A stretch of 45,662 nucleotides of DNA from Gammaproteobacteria bacterium Ga0077536 (GCA_001464935.1 LNEL01000061.1:1-45662); one strand, 5' to 3'. Shown: positions 8,251 through 17,774, numbered from the stretch's first letter. Notes: generated from the letters alone by a model not told the origin. Program-made: numbers and translations.

Positions 8251-9150
8251 TCAGATCCGATCGAAGTACGGAATGTGCCAGTTGCGCCACGCGGCACGCC
8301 GCGCACGCGGTGACAGCATACGCCAGTATGCGAGCTGTTGGCCGCTGAATTCGATCGGCACCTGCCGGGCCAGCCAGCGGTGCAGCGGGCTGCCGATCGA
8401 CTCGTTGACGTACACGGCCGTCACCCCGGCAGTGATCGTCCGCCACAGGGCGGGCAGGGCGGCGTCGTCACCGTGGGCTTCATAGACATAGCGTGCGTCG
8501 CCGGCGGCACCGACGAGCGCCGCTGCCGCATGTGCGCCGTGGCTCGCGAACAGGGTGCCGACCGCAGTCACGGGCAGGGGCAGCGCGCGATAGGCCGCCG
8601 CGTCGCGCACGATGCGGTCGCTGTCGCTGCGGGCCCGCAGGGTCTCGAACCGGTCGCTGTCGATCGTCAGGACGGCGGGCGTGCCGACGGCGGCGAGCGT
8701 CATGCTGCCGAACACGCCGCGGTCGTGGGCCTCCCATCCGAGCCGCTCGTAGAAGCCATCGAGCCCGCTCCACAGCACGACGAAATCGCTGCCGGCCGCC
8801 GCCAGCGCGTCGACCGTGGCTTCGAGCAATGCCGCGGCGTGGCCCTTGCCGCGCGCGGCCGGAAGCGTGTGGACGAAGCCGATCATCGCCGCCTGCCAGC
8901 GCTCGCTGCCCGTCAACCAGGTGGCGCGACGCGCGACGCAGCAGGCGACGATCGTGTCGCCCTGCCGGCGCACGTGGATGTGGTCGAGATTCGCCTCGCT
9001 CAGCAGGTCCGGGTAACGCCCGCCGAGCGGGCCGCTGCGGCCGCGCGACTGCACGAACTCGGCCTCGAGCATCGCGATCACCGCCGGCAGCTCGGCTGCC
9101 GTGCAACCGCCGACGCGCGGCCGCGCGCTTACCAGTCGCCGGACACGCAT
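8251..9150 (-). CDS. GNAT-family N-acetyltransferase
   Basis: About 299 residues. The first half carries a GNAT fold: F-V-H-T-L-P-A-A-R-G-K-G-H-A-A-A-L matches the acetyl-CoA pyrophosphate loop (R/Q-x-x-G-x-G/A), followed by F-Y-E-R-L-G-W-E typical of the last GNAT motif. A second domain of about 140 residues follows that I do not recognise, with W-R-N-W-H-I-P-Y-F-D at the very end. The start ATG at 9150 overlaps the upstream aminotransferase by 22 bases. Directly after two sugar-aminotransferase genes, the natural guess is acetylation (or another acylation) of the new amino group on a UDP-sugar. Known sugar N-acetyltransferases of this type are usually shorter. Confidence 0.75.
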   Translation of the reverse strand: MRVRRLVSARPRVGGCTAAELPAVIAMLEAEFVQSRGRSGPLGGRYPDLLSEANLDHIHVRRQGDTIVACCVARRATWLTGSERWQAAMIGFVHTLPAARGKGHAAALLEATVDALAAAGSDFVVLWSGLDGFYERLGWEAHDRGVFGSMTLAAVGTPAVLTIDSDRFETLRARSDSDRIVRDAAAYRALPLPVTAVGTLFASHGAHAAAALVGAAGDARYVYEAHGDDAALPALWRTITAGVTAVYVNESIGSPLHRWLARQVPIEFSGQQLAYWRMLSPRARRAAWRNWHIPYFDRI

Positions 9151-10250
9151 TCGAGAATCCGTTCGCGCTCGCGCGGCCCCACCCACCAGCCGCAGGGCAG
9201 CGCGAGGTTGTCCCGATCGAACGCATCGGCGCCCGGCAGTGGCCAGGCCGCGCGTTCGAAGCAGCTGTAGTGATCGTTGCGCAGATGCAGTCGTTGCGCG
9301 CCGATGCCATGGGCGTGCAGCCTGGCGATCAGCTGTTCGCGGCGTGTCGCGCGCAGCGCGTAGACCCAGTACGCGGATGTCTCGCCCGGCCTGCGCTCGA
9401 GGAGCGTCAGGCCGCGGACCGCGCGCAGCGCCGCGTCGAAGTGGCGGCCGTTCTCCTGGTGGCGCGCGACGAGCGCGGCAACCTCGCGCAGCTGACAGAG
9501 GCCCAGGGTCGCCGTGAGGTTCGTCATCGCGAAACTGTAACCGGTGATCGGGATGTCGCTGTCCGGGTTCAGGTCGCCGTTGGCGAGGCGGAAATCCGGT
9601 TGATGGATGCCGAAGCGGCGCTGCCAGCGCGCGGACTCGGCCGCGTCCGGCGACGGGCAGCACAGGGCGCCCCCTTCGACGGTGTTCAGCGGGTTGACCG
9701 CATAGAACGACAGTACGGTCCAGTGTCTGCCGGCATGACCGAGGCGCCGGCCCTGGTACTCGGCGCCAAACGCCGCCGAGGCGTCCTCGATCAGCGGCAG
9801 ACCGGCGGCATCGGCCGCCGCGCGGATCCCGCCGAGCGGTCCCACGTCACCGCCCCAGTGATAGTGCACGATGGCACGTGTGTGCGGACCGCGCCGCCGC
9901 TCGATCTCCGACGGATCGATCATGCCGGTCGCCGGGTCGACATCGCACCACACGGGTCGCGCGTGAAGATTGGCGATCGGCATCGTGGTCGCAAGGCAGC
10001 TCAGCGGCGACACCAGCACTTCGGTGCCCGGGCCGACGCCGCAGGCCCGCAGCGCGAGCGTCAGCGCGCCGGCGCGATCGCTGGTCGCGACGCAATGGGC
10101 ATCGCCGAGATAGCGGCCGAGTGCCGCTTCGAATTCGGCGACGGCCGGGCCGCTGGCCAGCGGTCCGGTGCGCAATGCCGTCGCCAGCGTGTCGGGGGCG
10201 GCGTCGGCCACGAACGAGCGAAACAGCGGGATTGGCGGCTCACCAGCCAC
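9129..10250 (-). CDS. DegT/DnrJ/EryC1/StrS aminotransferase homologue lacking the PLP lysine (probable pseudoenzyme)
   Basis: About 373 residues with the full-length fold of PLP-dependent sugar aminotransferases, clearly a paralogue of the upstream gene (both end in C-G-W-W-V plus a short tail). Where the paralogue has A-I-K-H-L-T-S-V-D-G-G, this protein has A-V-N-P-L-N-T-V-E-G-G: the Schiff-base lysine is asparagine (codon at 9693-9695). The phosphate-binding S-G-T-A-A-L is R-A-G-A-L here, and the residue after E-D-A-x that faces PLP is alanine. It is therefore unlikely to transaminate alone and may instead be a structural or regulatory partner. The GTG at 10250, overlapping the upstream stop, is preferred because homology to the paralogue starts there; an ATG-initiated longer form would run to 10370. 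Confidence 0.82.
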   Translation of the reverse strand: MAGEPPIPLFRSFVADAAPDTLATALRTGPLASGPAVAEFEAALGRYLGDAHCVATSDRAGALTLALRACGVGPGTEVLVSPLSCLATTMPIANLHARPVWCDVDPATGMIDPSEIERRRGPHTRAIVHYHWGGDVGPLGGIRAAADAAGLPLIEDASAAFGAEYQGRRLGHAGRHWTVLSFYAVNPLNTVEGGALCCPSPDAAESARWQRRFGIHQPDFRLANGDLNPDSDIPITGYSFAMTNLTATLGLCQLREVAALVARHQENGRHFDAALRAVRGLTLLERRPGETSAYWVYALRATRREQLIARLHAHGIGAQRLHLRNDHYSCFERAAWPLPGADAFDRDNLALPCGWWVGPRERERILECVSGDW

Positions 10251-11340
10251 GGCGCACCGTCTCGACGATCCGCGCGCGAGCCTCGTCATCGACCCACCAG
10301 CCGCATGGAATGTGCAGCATCCGCGCATAGAAGCGATCGAGGCCGGGCAGTGCCACTCGACAGTCGGCAAAGACGCTGTGCAGGTCGTTGCGACGGTGGG
10401 CCTTCGAACTCGCGATGCCGTGGGCCGCCAGGTGACGCGCGAGGCCGTCGGCGTCGTCGCTCAGCAGGGTGTAGAACCAGTACGACGGATCGGCCGCGGC
10501 GTCGAAGGCGCAGCGCTCGACACCGATCGCATCGAAAGCCGCATCGAAGTAACGGCCGTTCGCGACATGCCGCGCGATCATCGGCGCGATATGTTCGAGC
10601 TGCGTGAGTCCTATCGTCGCGTTGACATTGTTCATGTGGTACTTGAAGCCGACTTCGCTGACGTCGACGTCGGTGCGCGACGCGGCGCGATCGATGCCGA
10701 ACCAGCGCAAGCGGCGGCCGCGTGGCAGCAGCTCACGATCGGCGAGCGTCAGCATGCCGCCGTCGACGCTCGTCAGGTGTTTGATCGCCTGCAGCGAGAA
10801 CATCACGAACGGCGAGTGGCTGCCGAGGAGGCGTCCGTTGTAGCGCGCGCCGAGCGCGTGCGCGGCATCTTCGATCACCGGCAGACCATGCTGCGCGGCG
10901 AGTGCGAGGATCGCCTCGATCGGAACCGGAATGCCGCCGTAGTGCACGACCAGAATGGCGCGGGTCCGCGGCGTCAGCGCGGCGGCGATGGTCTGTGCCG
11001 TGACGTTGCCATTGCGGGGATCGACATCCGCCCAGCGCGGCGTTGCGCCCGCGTGCCGAATCGCGAGATTCGTCGGTTCGGCGGTCATCGCCGTCGACAC
11101 CACGTCGTCCCCGGGCTGCACGCCCGCGAGCAGCAACGCGATGTGCAGCGCCGCCGTGCCCGAGTAGAACGACAGGCAGTGCGGATTGCCGACGAAGTCG
11201 CCGAAGCGCTGTTCGAACTCGGCCACCGGCTCGCCTTCGCTGATCTGTCCGCTGTACAGCACGGCCTCGAGCCGCGGCATCAGCGCGGCAGGCGGGGCCA
11301 TGAAGACCTTGAACAGGGGAACCGCGGGTGGCGTCGTCAT
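10240..11340 (-). CDS. DegT/DnrJ/EryC1/StrS family sugar-nucleotide aminotransferase
   Basis: A 366-residue PLP enzyme that transfers an amino group, usually from glutamate, to a keto-sugar nucleotide. It has the phosphate-binding F-Y-S-G-T-A-A-L, the pyridine-facing aspartate in V-I-E-D-A-A-H-A-L-G-A, and the catalytic lysine K187 in S-L-Q-A-I-K-H-L-T-S-V-D-G-G. All key residues are present. It lies seven bases after the UDP-sugar 4,6-dehydratase gene, whose 4-keto product is the expected substrate, giving a 4-amino-4,6-dideoxy sugar nucleotide. It overlaps the downstream, lysine-less paralogue by 11 bases. The exact sugar stereochemistry cannot be inferred. Confidence 0.88.
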   Translation of the reverse strand: MTTPPAVPLFKVFMAPPAALMPRLEAVLYSGQISEGEPVAEFEQRFGDFVGNPHCLSFYSGTAALHIALLLAGVQPGDDVVSTAMTAEPTNLAIRHAGATPRWADVDPRNGNVTAQTIAAALTPRTRAILVVHYGGIPVPIEAILALAAQHGLPVIEDAAHALGARYNGRLLGSHSPFVMFSLQAIKHLTSVDGGMLTLADRELLPRGRRLRWFGIDRAASRTDVDVSEVGFKYHMNNVNATIGLTQLEHIAPMIARHVANGRYFDAAFDAIGVERCAFDAAADPSYWFYTLLSDDADGLARHLAAHGIASSKAHRRNDLHSVFADCRVALPGLDRFYARMLHIPCGWWVDDEARARIVETVRRGW

Positions 11341-11347
11341 CGGTCGT

Positions 11348-12355
11348 TCAGAACTTCGCGAACTCGCCGTCGGCCATTTCCATCACCTCGAATTCGCGGT
11401 CGGCGAGGTCGATCATGCGCCTGACCTCCGCGGCGTCGGTCAGGTGCTCGCCCGAGCCGAACTCGCTGTCGATTTCGTGATAGCGCCCGTCGCTCCACCA
11501 CGGCTGCACGGCATAGTACTGGCCGAAATCCCGCACGCGTACCAGTTCTTCCTCGGAGACGAGGATCTCGTGCAGCTTCTCGCCGGGCAGGATCCCGATC
11601 ACGCGGTACTCGCACGGCTTGCCTGCCTCGTCGGCCAGTACCTTCGCGATGTCGGTGACGCGCGCCGCCGGCGCCTTGCGCACGAAGATTTCGCCACCCC
11701 GGGTATGCTCTGCCGCGTAGAGCACGAGGTCGATCGCTTCGTTGAGCGTCAGCAGGAAACGCGTCATGCGTTCATCCGTGATCGTCATGGTCTGACCGAG
11801 CGCGAGCTGGCGCCTGAAGAAGGGCACGACGGAACCGCGCGAGCGGAGCACGTTGCCATACCGGACGCAGCACAGTTTCGTGCCGCGATTCTGCCGTGAC
11901 AGATTGCCCTTGAGCACCAGCCGCTCCTGCAGCGCCTTGGTCATGCCCATCACGTTGACCGGCTTCACGGCCTTGTCGGTGCTGATCATCACCAGCGTCT
12001 CGACCTGGTGGCGCAGTGCGCAGTCGACGAGATTCTCGGCGCCGAGCACGTTGGTCCGGATCGCTTCGCCTGGATGCTGTTCGCAGGTTGGCACCTGTTT
12101 GAGCGCCGCGGCGTGGAAGACGATGTCGATGCCGCACATCGCCTCGTCGACGACGTCGCGGTTGCGGATGTCGCCGATCACGAAGGTCAGGTCCTTGCGG
12201 CCCTGGTAGAACACCCGCATGTCGTACTGCTTCTTCTCGTCGCGCGACAGCACGCGAACTTCCCGCACGCCGGCGTTCAACAGCCGCCGCACGACGAAAT
12301 TGCCGAACGAGCCGGTGCCGCCCGTCACGAGTACGGATTTATTGGCGTAGTCCAT
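11348..12355 (-). CDS. UDP-N-acetylglucosamine 4,6-dehydratase-like SDR enzyme (CapD/PseB/FnlA family)
   Basis: A 335-residue extended short-chain dehydrogenase. The NAD(P)-binding T-G-G-T-G-S-F-G is at residues 11-18. A-A-L-K-Q-V-P, I-S-T-D-K-A-V and M-G-M-T-K-A-L are the family's substrate and catalytic segments (the usual YxxxK tyrosine is replaced by M-x-x-x-K, as in PseB/CapE-type dehydratases). S-R-D-E-K-K-Q and G-G-E-I-F-V-x-K-A-P-A are closest in my memory to the CapE/FnlA/WbjB branch. It dehydrates UDP-GlcNAc to a 4-keto-6-deoxy sugar. AGGAGGGGG precedes the ATG at 12355. It is first in a run of six minus-strand genes and sits 54 bases from a sigma-54-type box. Confidence 0.87.
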   Translation of the reverse strand: MDYANKSVLVTGGTGSFGNFVVRRLLNAGVREVRVLSRDEKKQYDMRVFYQGRKDLTFVIGDIRNRDVVDEAMCGIDIVFHAAALKQVPTCEQHPGEAIRTNVLGAENLVDCALRHQVETLVMISTDKAVKPVNVMGMTKALQERLVLKGNLSRQNRGTKLCCVRYGNVLRSRGSVVPFFRRQLALGQTMTITDERMTRFLLTLNEAIDLVLYAAEHTRGGEIFVRKAPAARVTDIAKVLADEAGKPCEYRVIGILPGEKLHEILVSEEELVRVRDFGQYYAVQPWWSDGRYHEIDSEFGSGEHLTDAAEVRRMIDLADREFEVMEMADGEFAKF

Positions 12356-12408
12356 TCCCCCTCCTGTACGCGAAACCGGCGTGGGCCACGTCGGCGCCGG
12401 CGACCTGC

Positions 12409-12424
12409 TGCAAGTACCGGGCCA
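12409..12424 (-). promoter_or_regulatory. Sigma-54 (-24/-12) promoter for the sugar operon
   Basis: On the minus strand the 16 bases read TGGCCCGGTACTTGCA. This matches the consensus TGGCACG-N4-TTGC-W at every fixed position but one (A to C). GG and GC are separated by exactly 10 bases, and the predicted start of transcription lies about 40 bases before the dehydratase ATG, which has a strong ribosome-binding site. FleQ, a sigma-54 activator, is encoded 1.2 kb away. Confidence 0.7.
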
Positions 12425-12497
12425 GAAATTGTTGTAGGTGCCGCGCGCTGGCCGCTGTCAGAAACCGGCAATGCCGCACATTCACCCCCGTTCGCCC

Positions 12498-12524
12498 AAC
12501 AGTTGCCCGATGGACTGCCGATAA
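12498..12524 (+). promoter_or_regulatory. Sigma-28 (FliA) promoter upstream of fliS
   Basis: The -10 element GCCGATAA at 12517-12524 is a perfect match to the FliA consensus. Exactly 11 bases upstream, AACAGTTG matches TAAAGTTT at five of eight positions. The spacing and position, about 70 bases before the fliS start, are right for a late flagellar gene. Confidence 0.6.
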
Positions 12525-12592
12525 GGTTTGCGGACCGGACGGGCGGCGCGCCGCAGCCGGGTGTCCACTCCCGAGAACTGAAGGGTCACTGA

Positions 12593-12991
12593 ATGAATTC
12601 AATGCCTCGTACCATGCAGAACGGCATCTTCGAATATCGCAAGGTCGGCGTGCAGTCCGGCGTCGAATCAGCCAGTCCGCACAAGCTGATCCAGATGCTG
12701 ATCGATGGTGCCATCGAAAAGGTCCAACTGGCCCGCGGTTACATGGAACGTCATGAAATCGCGAAGAAATGCGAAACGGTGTCGTGGGCGATGGCGATCA
12801 TCGACGGCCTGCGCAGCAGCCTCGATCTGAGCGCCGGCGGCGACATCGCCGCGAACCTCGATGCGCTGTACGACTACATGCTGCGGCGTCTGCTCGACGG
12901 CAATCTCGACAACGATCCGGCGGCGCTCGATGAGGTCGGCAAACTGCTGAACGAATTGCGCGAAGGCTGGAACGGCATCGGCCGCGACTGA
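12593..12991 (+). CDS. fliS: Flagellin export chaperone FliS
   Basis: A 132-residue, all-helical cytoplasmic protein. Family features: Y-R-K-V-G-V-Q-S near the N terminus, S-P-H-K-L-I-Q-M-L-x-D-G-A around residues 27-40 and L-D-A-L-Y-D-Y-M-L-R-R-L near residue 85. FliS binds the C terminus of flagellin, prevents early polymerisation and delivers it to the export gate. AAGGG lies seven bases before the ATG at 12593. A sigma-28 box lies upstream. Neither fliC nor fliD is adjacent: the next gene upstream runs the other way. The small gene that follows is FliT-like. Confidence 0.93.
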   Translation: MNSMPRTMQNGIFEYRKVGVQSGVESASPHKLIQMLIDGAIEKVQLARGYMERHEIAKKCETVSWAMAIIDGLRSSLDLSAGGDIAANLDALYDYMLRRLLDGNLDNDPAALDEVGKLLNELREGWNGIGRD

Positions 12992-13008
12992 ACACGGAGA
13001 CGCGCGCC

Positions 13009-13308
13009 ATGGATCCCCTGAATCAGATCGCGGATCTGACCTGCGCCATGGCGCAGGCCGGTGCGGCGGGCGACTGGGAACGCGTCGAGGCTTTCGAAGA
13101 AGCCCGCTACGCGCTGCTGTCGGCGCTGCCGCCAAGCCGGCTCGCCAGTGGCGATCCGGCCGTCAAATCCGTGCTTGAACAGGCACTTGACGTGACCAAT
13201 ACGCTGCTCACCCAGGCCCGTGCCGCGCAGGGTCAGCAGGCCGGCAGCCTGCGCGAATTGCACCGCGGGCAACGCGGCGCCCAGGCCTATCTAGCCGCTG
13301 AAGGCTGA
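13009..13308 (+). CDS. fliT: FliT-like flagellar export chaperone
   Basis: A 99-residue helical protein starting 17 bases after fliS with GGAG nine bases before its ATG. The sequence is low in distinctive motifs. D-W-E-R-V-E-A-F-E-E-A-R near residues 23-34 and the general helix pattern match small FliT-type proteins, which chaperone the filament cap FliD. The call rests mainly on size, helical content and its place directly after fliS. Confidence 0.65.
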   Translation: MDPLNQIADLTCAMAQAGAAGDWERVEAFEEARYALLSALPPSRLASGDPAVKSVLEQALDVTNTLLTQARAAQGQQAGSLRELHRGQRGAQAYLAAEG

Positions 13309-13489
13309 TTTTTCGGGTTTCGACGGCCGGCCAGACCCCGGCCAGCCCTGCTCCGCCACATTGCCGGCGCCCGCCGTCGGTCTTCCGACGCGCCCCACGA
13401 CGCTTTAATCGAATGTGCCAAGCTGTGTCGCCACGCTTGCGAAATCATTCAGGCTGACTAGACTGCGCTTTATACAGCGCGTCACGAAT

Positions 13490-13517
13490 TTGACTTGGGT
13501 CGTGCCGGTTTTTTAGT
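13490..13517 (+). promoter_or_regulatory. Candidate sigma-70 promoter for fleQ
   Basis: TTGACT (5 of 6 to the -35 consensus) is followed after 16 bases by TTTAGT (4 of 6 to -10). It lies 57 bases before fleQ, in a 265-base gap that is otherwise without recognisable signals except a GC-rich inverted repeat just after fliT. No sigma-54 box is seen here, in keeping with FleQ being at the top of the cascade. Confidence 0.35.
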
Positions 13518-13573
13518 CACTGGCCACGATTCTCTGACGCCCGACAACATAAAAAACCAAGAGTGGGGCCCAG

Positions 13574-14998
<1,425 letters not shown>

Positions 14999-15014
14999 CG
15001 CCCGGTCACTGACA

Positions 15015-15049
15015 CGCGCGGCCGGCGGCCCAGCCGCCGGCGCCGCGCG
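15015..15049 (+). terminator. GC-rich hairpin after fleQ
   Basis: Two arms of about 15 bases (CGCGCGGC-CGGCGGC against GCCGCCG-GC-GCCGCGCG, with a two-base bulge) pair around a tiny loop 17 bases after the fleQ stop. Only a short TTT follows, so it may terminate weakly or act with Rho. Confidence 0.4.
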
Positions 15050-15106
15050 GGACTTTCCCTCCAATAAAATCAATCGCCTACGGATTTCCGCCGCGGCTCT
15101 CCGCCG

Positions 15107-15122
15107 TGGCACAGTCCTTGCT
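15107..15122 (+). promoter_or_regulatory. Sigma-54 (-24/-12) promoter for fleSR
   Basis: TGGCAC-N5-TTGCT is an exact match to the -24/-12 consensus, 55 bases before the fleS start. In Pseudomonas fleSR is transcribed by RpoN under FleQ, which agrees with this site. Confidence 0.85.
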
Positions 15123-15176
15123 CAACCCTCTTCGTCGCGCATTGCGCATTCGAACCGACGAGGAGCACCGCCGCTC

Positions 15177-16359
15177 ATGGGCCGCGAACAGACAGTCGAC
15201 CGCGCCGAACTCAGGGCTGCCTTTGCGCAGTTCGAGGAAGCGTCGAGCCTGCTGACGAGCTTCTATTCGAACCTCGAGCAGCGTGTCGCCGAACTGACCG
15301 GCGCGCTGAATGCCTCGCGTGCCCAGCTCGAAATCGAACTCAACGAGAAAGAGCGGCTGGCGACGCGCCTGTCCGCGCTGCTCGAGGCATTGCCGGCCGG
15401 TGTGATCGTGCTCGACGGGCAGGGTCGTGTCGCCCAGGCCAATCCCGGCGCGACCGAGTTGCTGGGCCCCGTCACGGCCGGCGAAGCCTGGCGCGAGGTG
15501 GTCGCGCGCGGCTTCGCGCCGCGCTGGGACGATGGCCACGACGTCTCGCTGACGGACGCAGGCCCTCGCCGATGAGCCAGGCCAGATCCTGATGTTGATG
15601 GACGTCACTGAGACGCGTCGCTTGCAGGAGCAGCTGACGCATCATCGCCGGCTGTCGGCCAAAACCGAGATGGCGGCTGCGCTCGCCCATCAGATTCGCA
15701 CGCCACTGGCGGCGGCGCTGCTCGCGCTCGGACCGGTGGCGCGCGCCCGCGACCTCGCGCCGGCCCAGGCCCGCGGCGCCCAGCGCGCCCTCGACGCGAT
15801 GCGCCAGCTCGAGCGCCTGGTCGAGAACATGTTGAGTTTCGCGCGCGGCGCCGTCGTCGACGCCGCCCCGATCGAAGTCGGCGCGCTGACGCGCCGCCTG
15901 ACCGACGAAGCGCGCGCGCTCGTCGATGGCAGCGAGTTCGAGCTGGACTTCGACTGCCAGGCCGATCCCCGGCTCATCGTTCACGGCAACGTCGACGCCC
16001 TGATCAGCATCATGCTGAATCTGGTCGCCAACAGCCGCCAGATCACGCAGAGCAAGGGCTGGCTCAGGATCGCGACCCGCCATTTCGGCGACTACGCGAT
16101 GTTCCGTTTCATGGACAACGGACCGGGGGTCGCGGTGCACGACCGCGAACGCATCTTCGAACCGTTCTTCACCACGCGTGGCGGCGGTACCGGGCTCGGG
16201 CTGTCCGTTGCGCAGGCAATCGCGCGCGCGCACGGCGGCGATCTGGCGATCGACCCGGAGTACACCAGCGGCGCCTGTTTCGAACTGACGCTGCCGGCGC
16301 GGGCTGCCGTCGAACCCACCACCGAGCGCGTCGGCGTTGCCGCGCTGATCGAGGATTGA
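15177..16359 (+). pseudogene. fleS: Sensor histidine kinase FleS, interrupted by a frameshift
   Basis: FleS is the PAS-containing kinase that controls FleR. The first part (15177-15575) has the coiled-coil N terminus and a PAS core (A-L-P-A-G-V-I-V-L-D-G), then runs out of frame after D-V-S-L-T-D and stops at 15573-15575. The rest continues in another frame: T-Q-A-L-A-D-E-P-G-Q-I-L is readable from 15556, and an open frame from the ATG at 15592 to 16359 holds the H-box A-L-A-H-Q-I-R-T-P, the N-box region, D-N-G-P-G-V and G-G-G-T-G-L-G-L-S. From memory of relatives, about seven residues (G-R-R-V-x-I-S type) are missing at the junction, consistent with a 23-base deletion. Re-initiation at 15592 could still give a soluble kinase core. 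Real lesion or assembly error cannot be decided here. Confidence 0.85.
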
Positions 16360-16363
16360 TGCC

Positions 16364-17752
16364 ATGACCGAACGAGCCACGATTGCGATAGTGGAAGACG
16401 ATCCCGCGCTGCGCGAGATCCTGTGCGAGACGGCAGAGACCGCCGGCTATCGCGTGCTCGGCCATGAAGACGGCACGGCGTGTCTGAAAACCCTGCAACA
16501 CCAGGACGTCGACCTCGTGCTGACCGATCTGCAGATGGCGCCGATGGACGGCCTGACGCTGCTGCGCGAAATCCGCCGCCGCACGCGCGAACTCCCGGTG
16601 GTGCTGATGACCGCGCACGGCACGATCCAGAGCGCGATCGACGCCATGCGCAACGGCGCCACCGACTACCTCGTGAAGCCCTTTGAAGCCGAAGTGCTGA
16701 TGGCCGGCCTCGACCAGTGGCTGCCGCCAACGCCACCGGCGCAGGACGAGGAGATGATTGCCGAGGACCCGGCGACCCGCCGCGTGCTCGAACTGGCGCG
16801 CCGCGTCGCGGCGACCGACGCGTCGGTGCTGATCACCGGCGAGTCGGGCGTCGGCAAGGAAGTCTTCTTCCGCTTCCTGCATCGCCACTCGCCACGTGCG
16901 AAACACGAGTCGATTGCGATCAACTGCGCGGCGATTCCGGACAACATGCTCGAGGCCATTCTGTTCGGCCACGAGAAGGGCGCGTTCACCGGCGCATACA
17001 AGCCCTACCCCGGCAAGTTCGAACAGGCGCAGGGCAGCAGCCTCCTGCTCGACGAAGTCTCGGAGATGAGCCTGCCGCTGCAGGCGAAGCTGCTGCGGGT
17101 CCTGCAGGAACGCGTGGTCGAACGTCTCGGCAGCCAGGAACTGATCAAGCTCGACGTGCGGGTCGTGGCGACGTCGAACCGCGATCTCGCCGCCGAAGTC
17201 CGCGCCGGGCGCTTCCGCGAAGATCTCTATTACCGGCTGAACGTGTTCCCGCTCGCGATTCCGCCGCTGCGCGAACGGCCCGCCGACATCGTGCCGCTGG
17301 CGCGCTTCCTGCTCGCGCGCGCGGCGAGCAAGGGCGACTCGACCGTGCCGGTGCTATCGGCCGCGGCGCGCCAGGCGCTCACGGATTACGCCTGGCCGGG
17401 CAACGTGCGCGAACTCGACAACGTGATGCAACGCGCGCTCGTGATCCAGTCCGGCGGACTCATCGAAGCGGCGGACCTGCTGTTCGAGGCGGCGCTGACG
17501 CCGCGTCCGGCGGCGGCGATCAGCCGCCCGATCATCGCCGACGACGACGTCGAGGACGATCTCGACGAAGGCGAGCTCGATTCACTCGGTGATGGTCTGC
17601 GCGATCACGAACGTCGCCTGATCATCGAAGCACTGGAAGAGGGCCGCGGCAGCCGCAAGTTCGCGGCCGAGAAACTCGGCATCAGTGGCCGGACGCTGCG
17701 CTACAAGCTCGCCCGGATGCGCGACCAGGGTGTCGCGGTGCCGGGTCGCTGA
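16364..17752 (+). CDS. fleR: Two-component response regulator FleR (sigma-54 activator)
   Basis: A 462-residue NtrC-type regulator that activates mid-class flagellar operons. The receiver domain has the acidic pair E11-D12-D13, the phospho-acceptor D55 in L-T-D-L-Q-M, and the conserved lysine in Y-L-V-K-P-F. The AAA+ domain carries G-E-S-G-V-G-K-E, G-A-F-T-G-A and a Walker B L-L-L-D-E-V-S-E-M; a Fis-type DNA-binding domain follows after an acidic linker (D-D-D-V-E-D-D). It begins four bases after fleS and should be co-transcribed from the sigma-54 promoter at 15107. No sigma-54 box was found between it and fliE, so fliE onward may be read through. Confidence 0.95.
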   Translation: MTERATIAIVEDDPALREILCETAETAGYRVLGHEDGTACLKTLQHQDVDLVLTDLQMAPMDGLTLLREIRRRTRELPVVLMTAHGTIQSAIDAMRNGATDYLVKPFEAEVLMAGLDQWLPPTPPAQDEEMIAEDPATRRVLELARRVAATDASVLITGESGVGKEVFFRFLHRHSPRAKHESIAINCAAIPDNMLEAILFGHEKGAFTGAYKPYPGKFEQAQGSSLLLDEVSEMSLPLQAKLLRVLQERVVERLGSQELIKLDVRVVATSNRDLAAEVRAGRFREDLYYRLNVFPLAIPPLRERPADIVPLARFLLARAASKGDSTVPVLSAAARQALTDYAWPGNVRELDNVMQRALVIQSGGLIEAADLLFEAALTPRPAAAISRPIIADDDVEDDLDEGELDSLGDGLRDHERRLIIEALEEGRGSRKFAAEKLGISGRTLRYKLARMRDQGVAVPGR

Positions 17753-17774
17753 CGCGCACGCGCAGGAGGGGAAC

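Noticed and set aside
8493..10607. A 704-codon forward open frame and other very long antisense frames (for example 1734-2939, 18103-19980 minus, 31916-33598 minus).
   Set aside because: They lie opposite well-supported genes, have Arg/Ala-rich shadow composition and no domain signature; long antisense frames are expected in GC-rich DNA.
17685..17774. A longer fliE reading frame starting inside fleR.
   Set aside because: The ATG at 17775 has a strong AGGAGGGG and begins the normal FliE N terminus.
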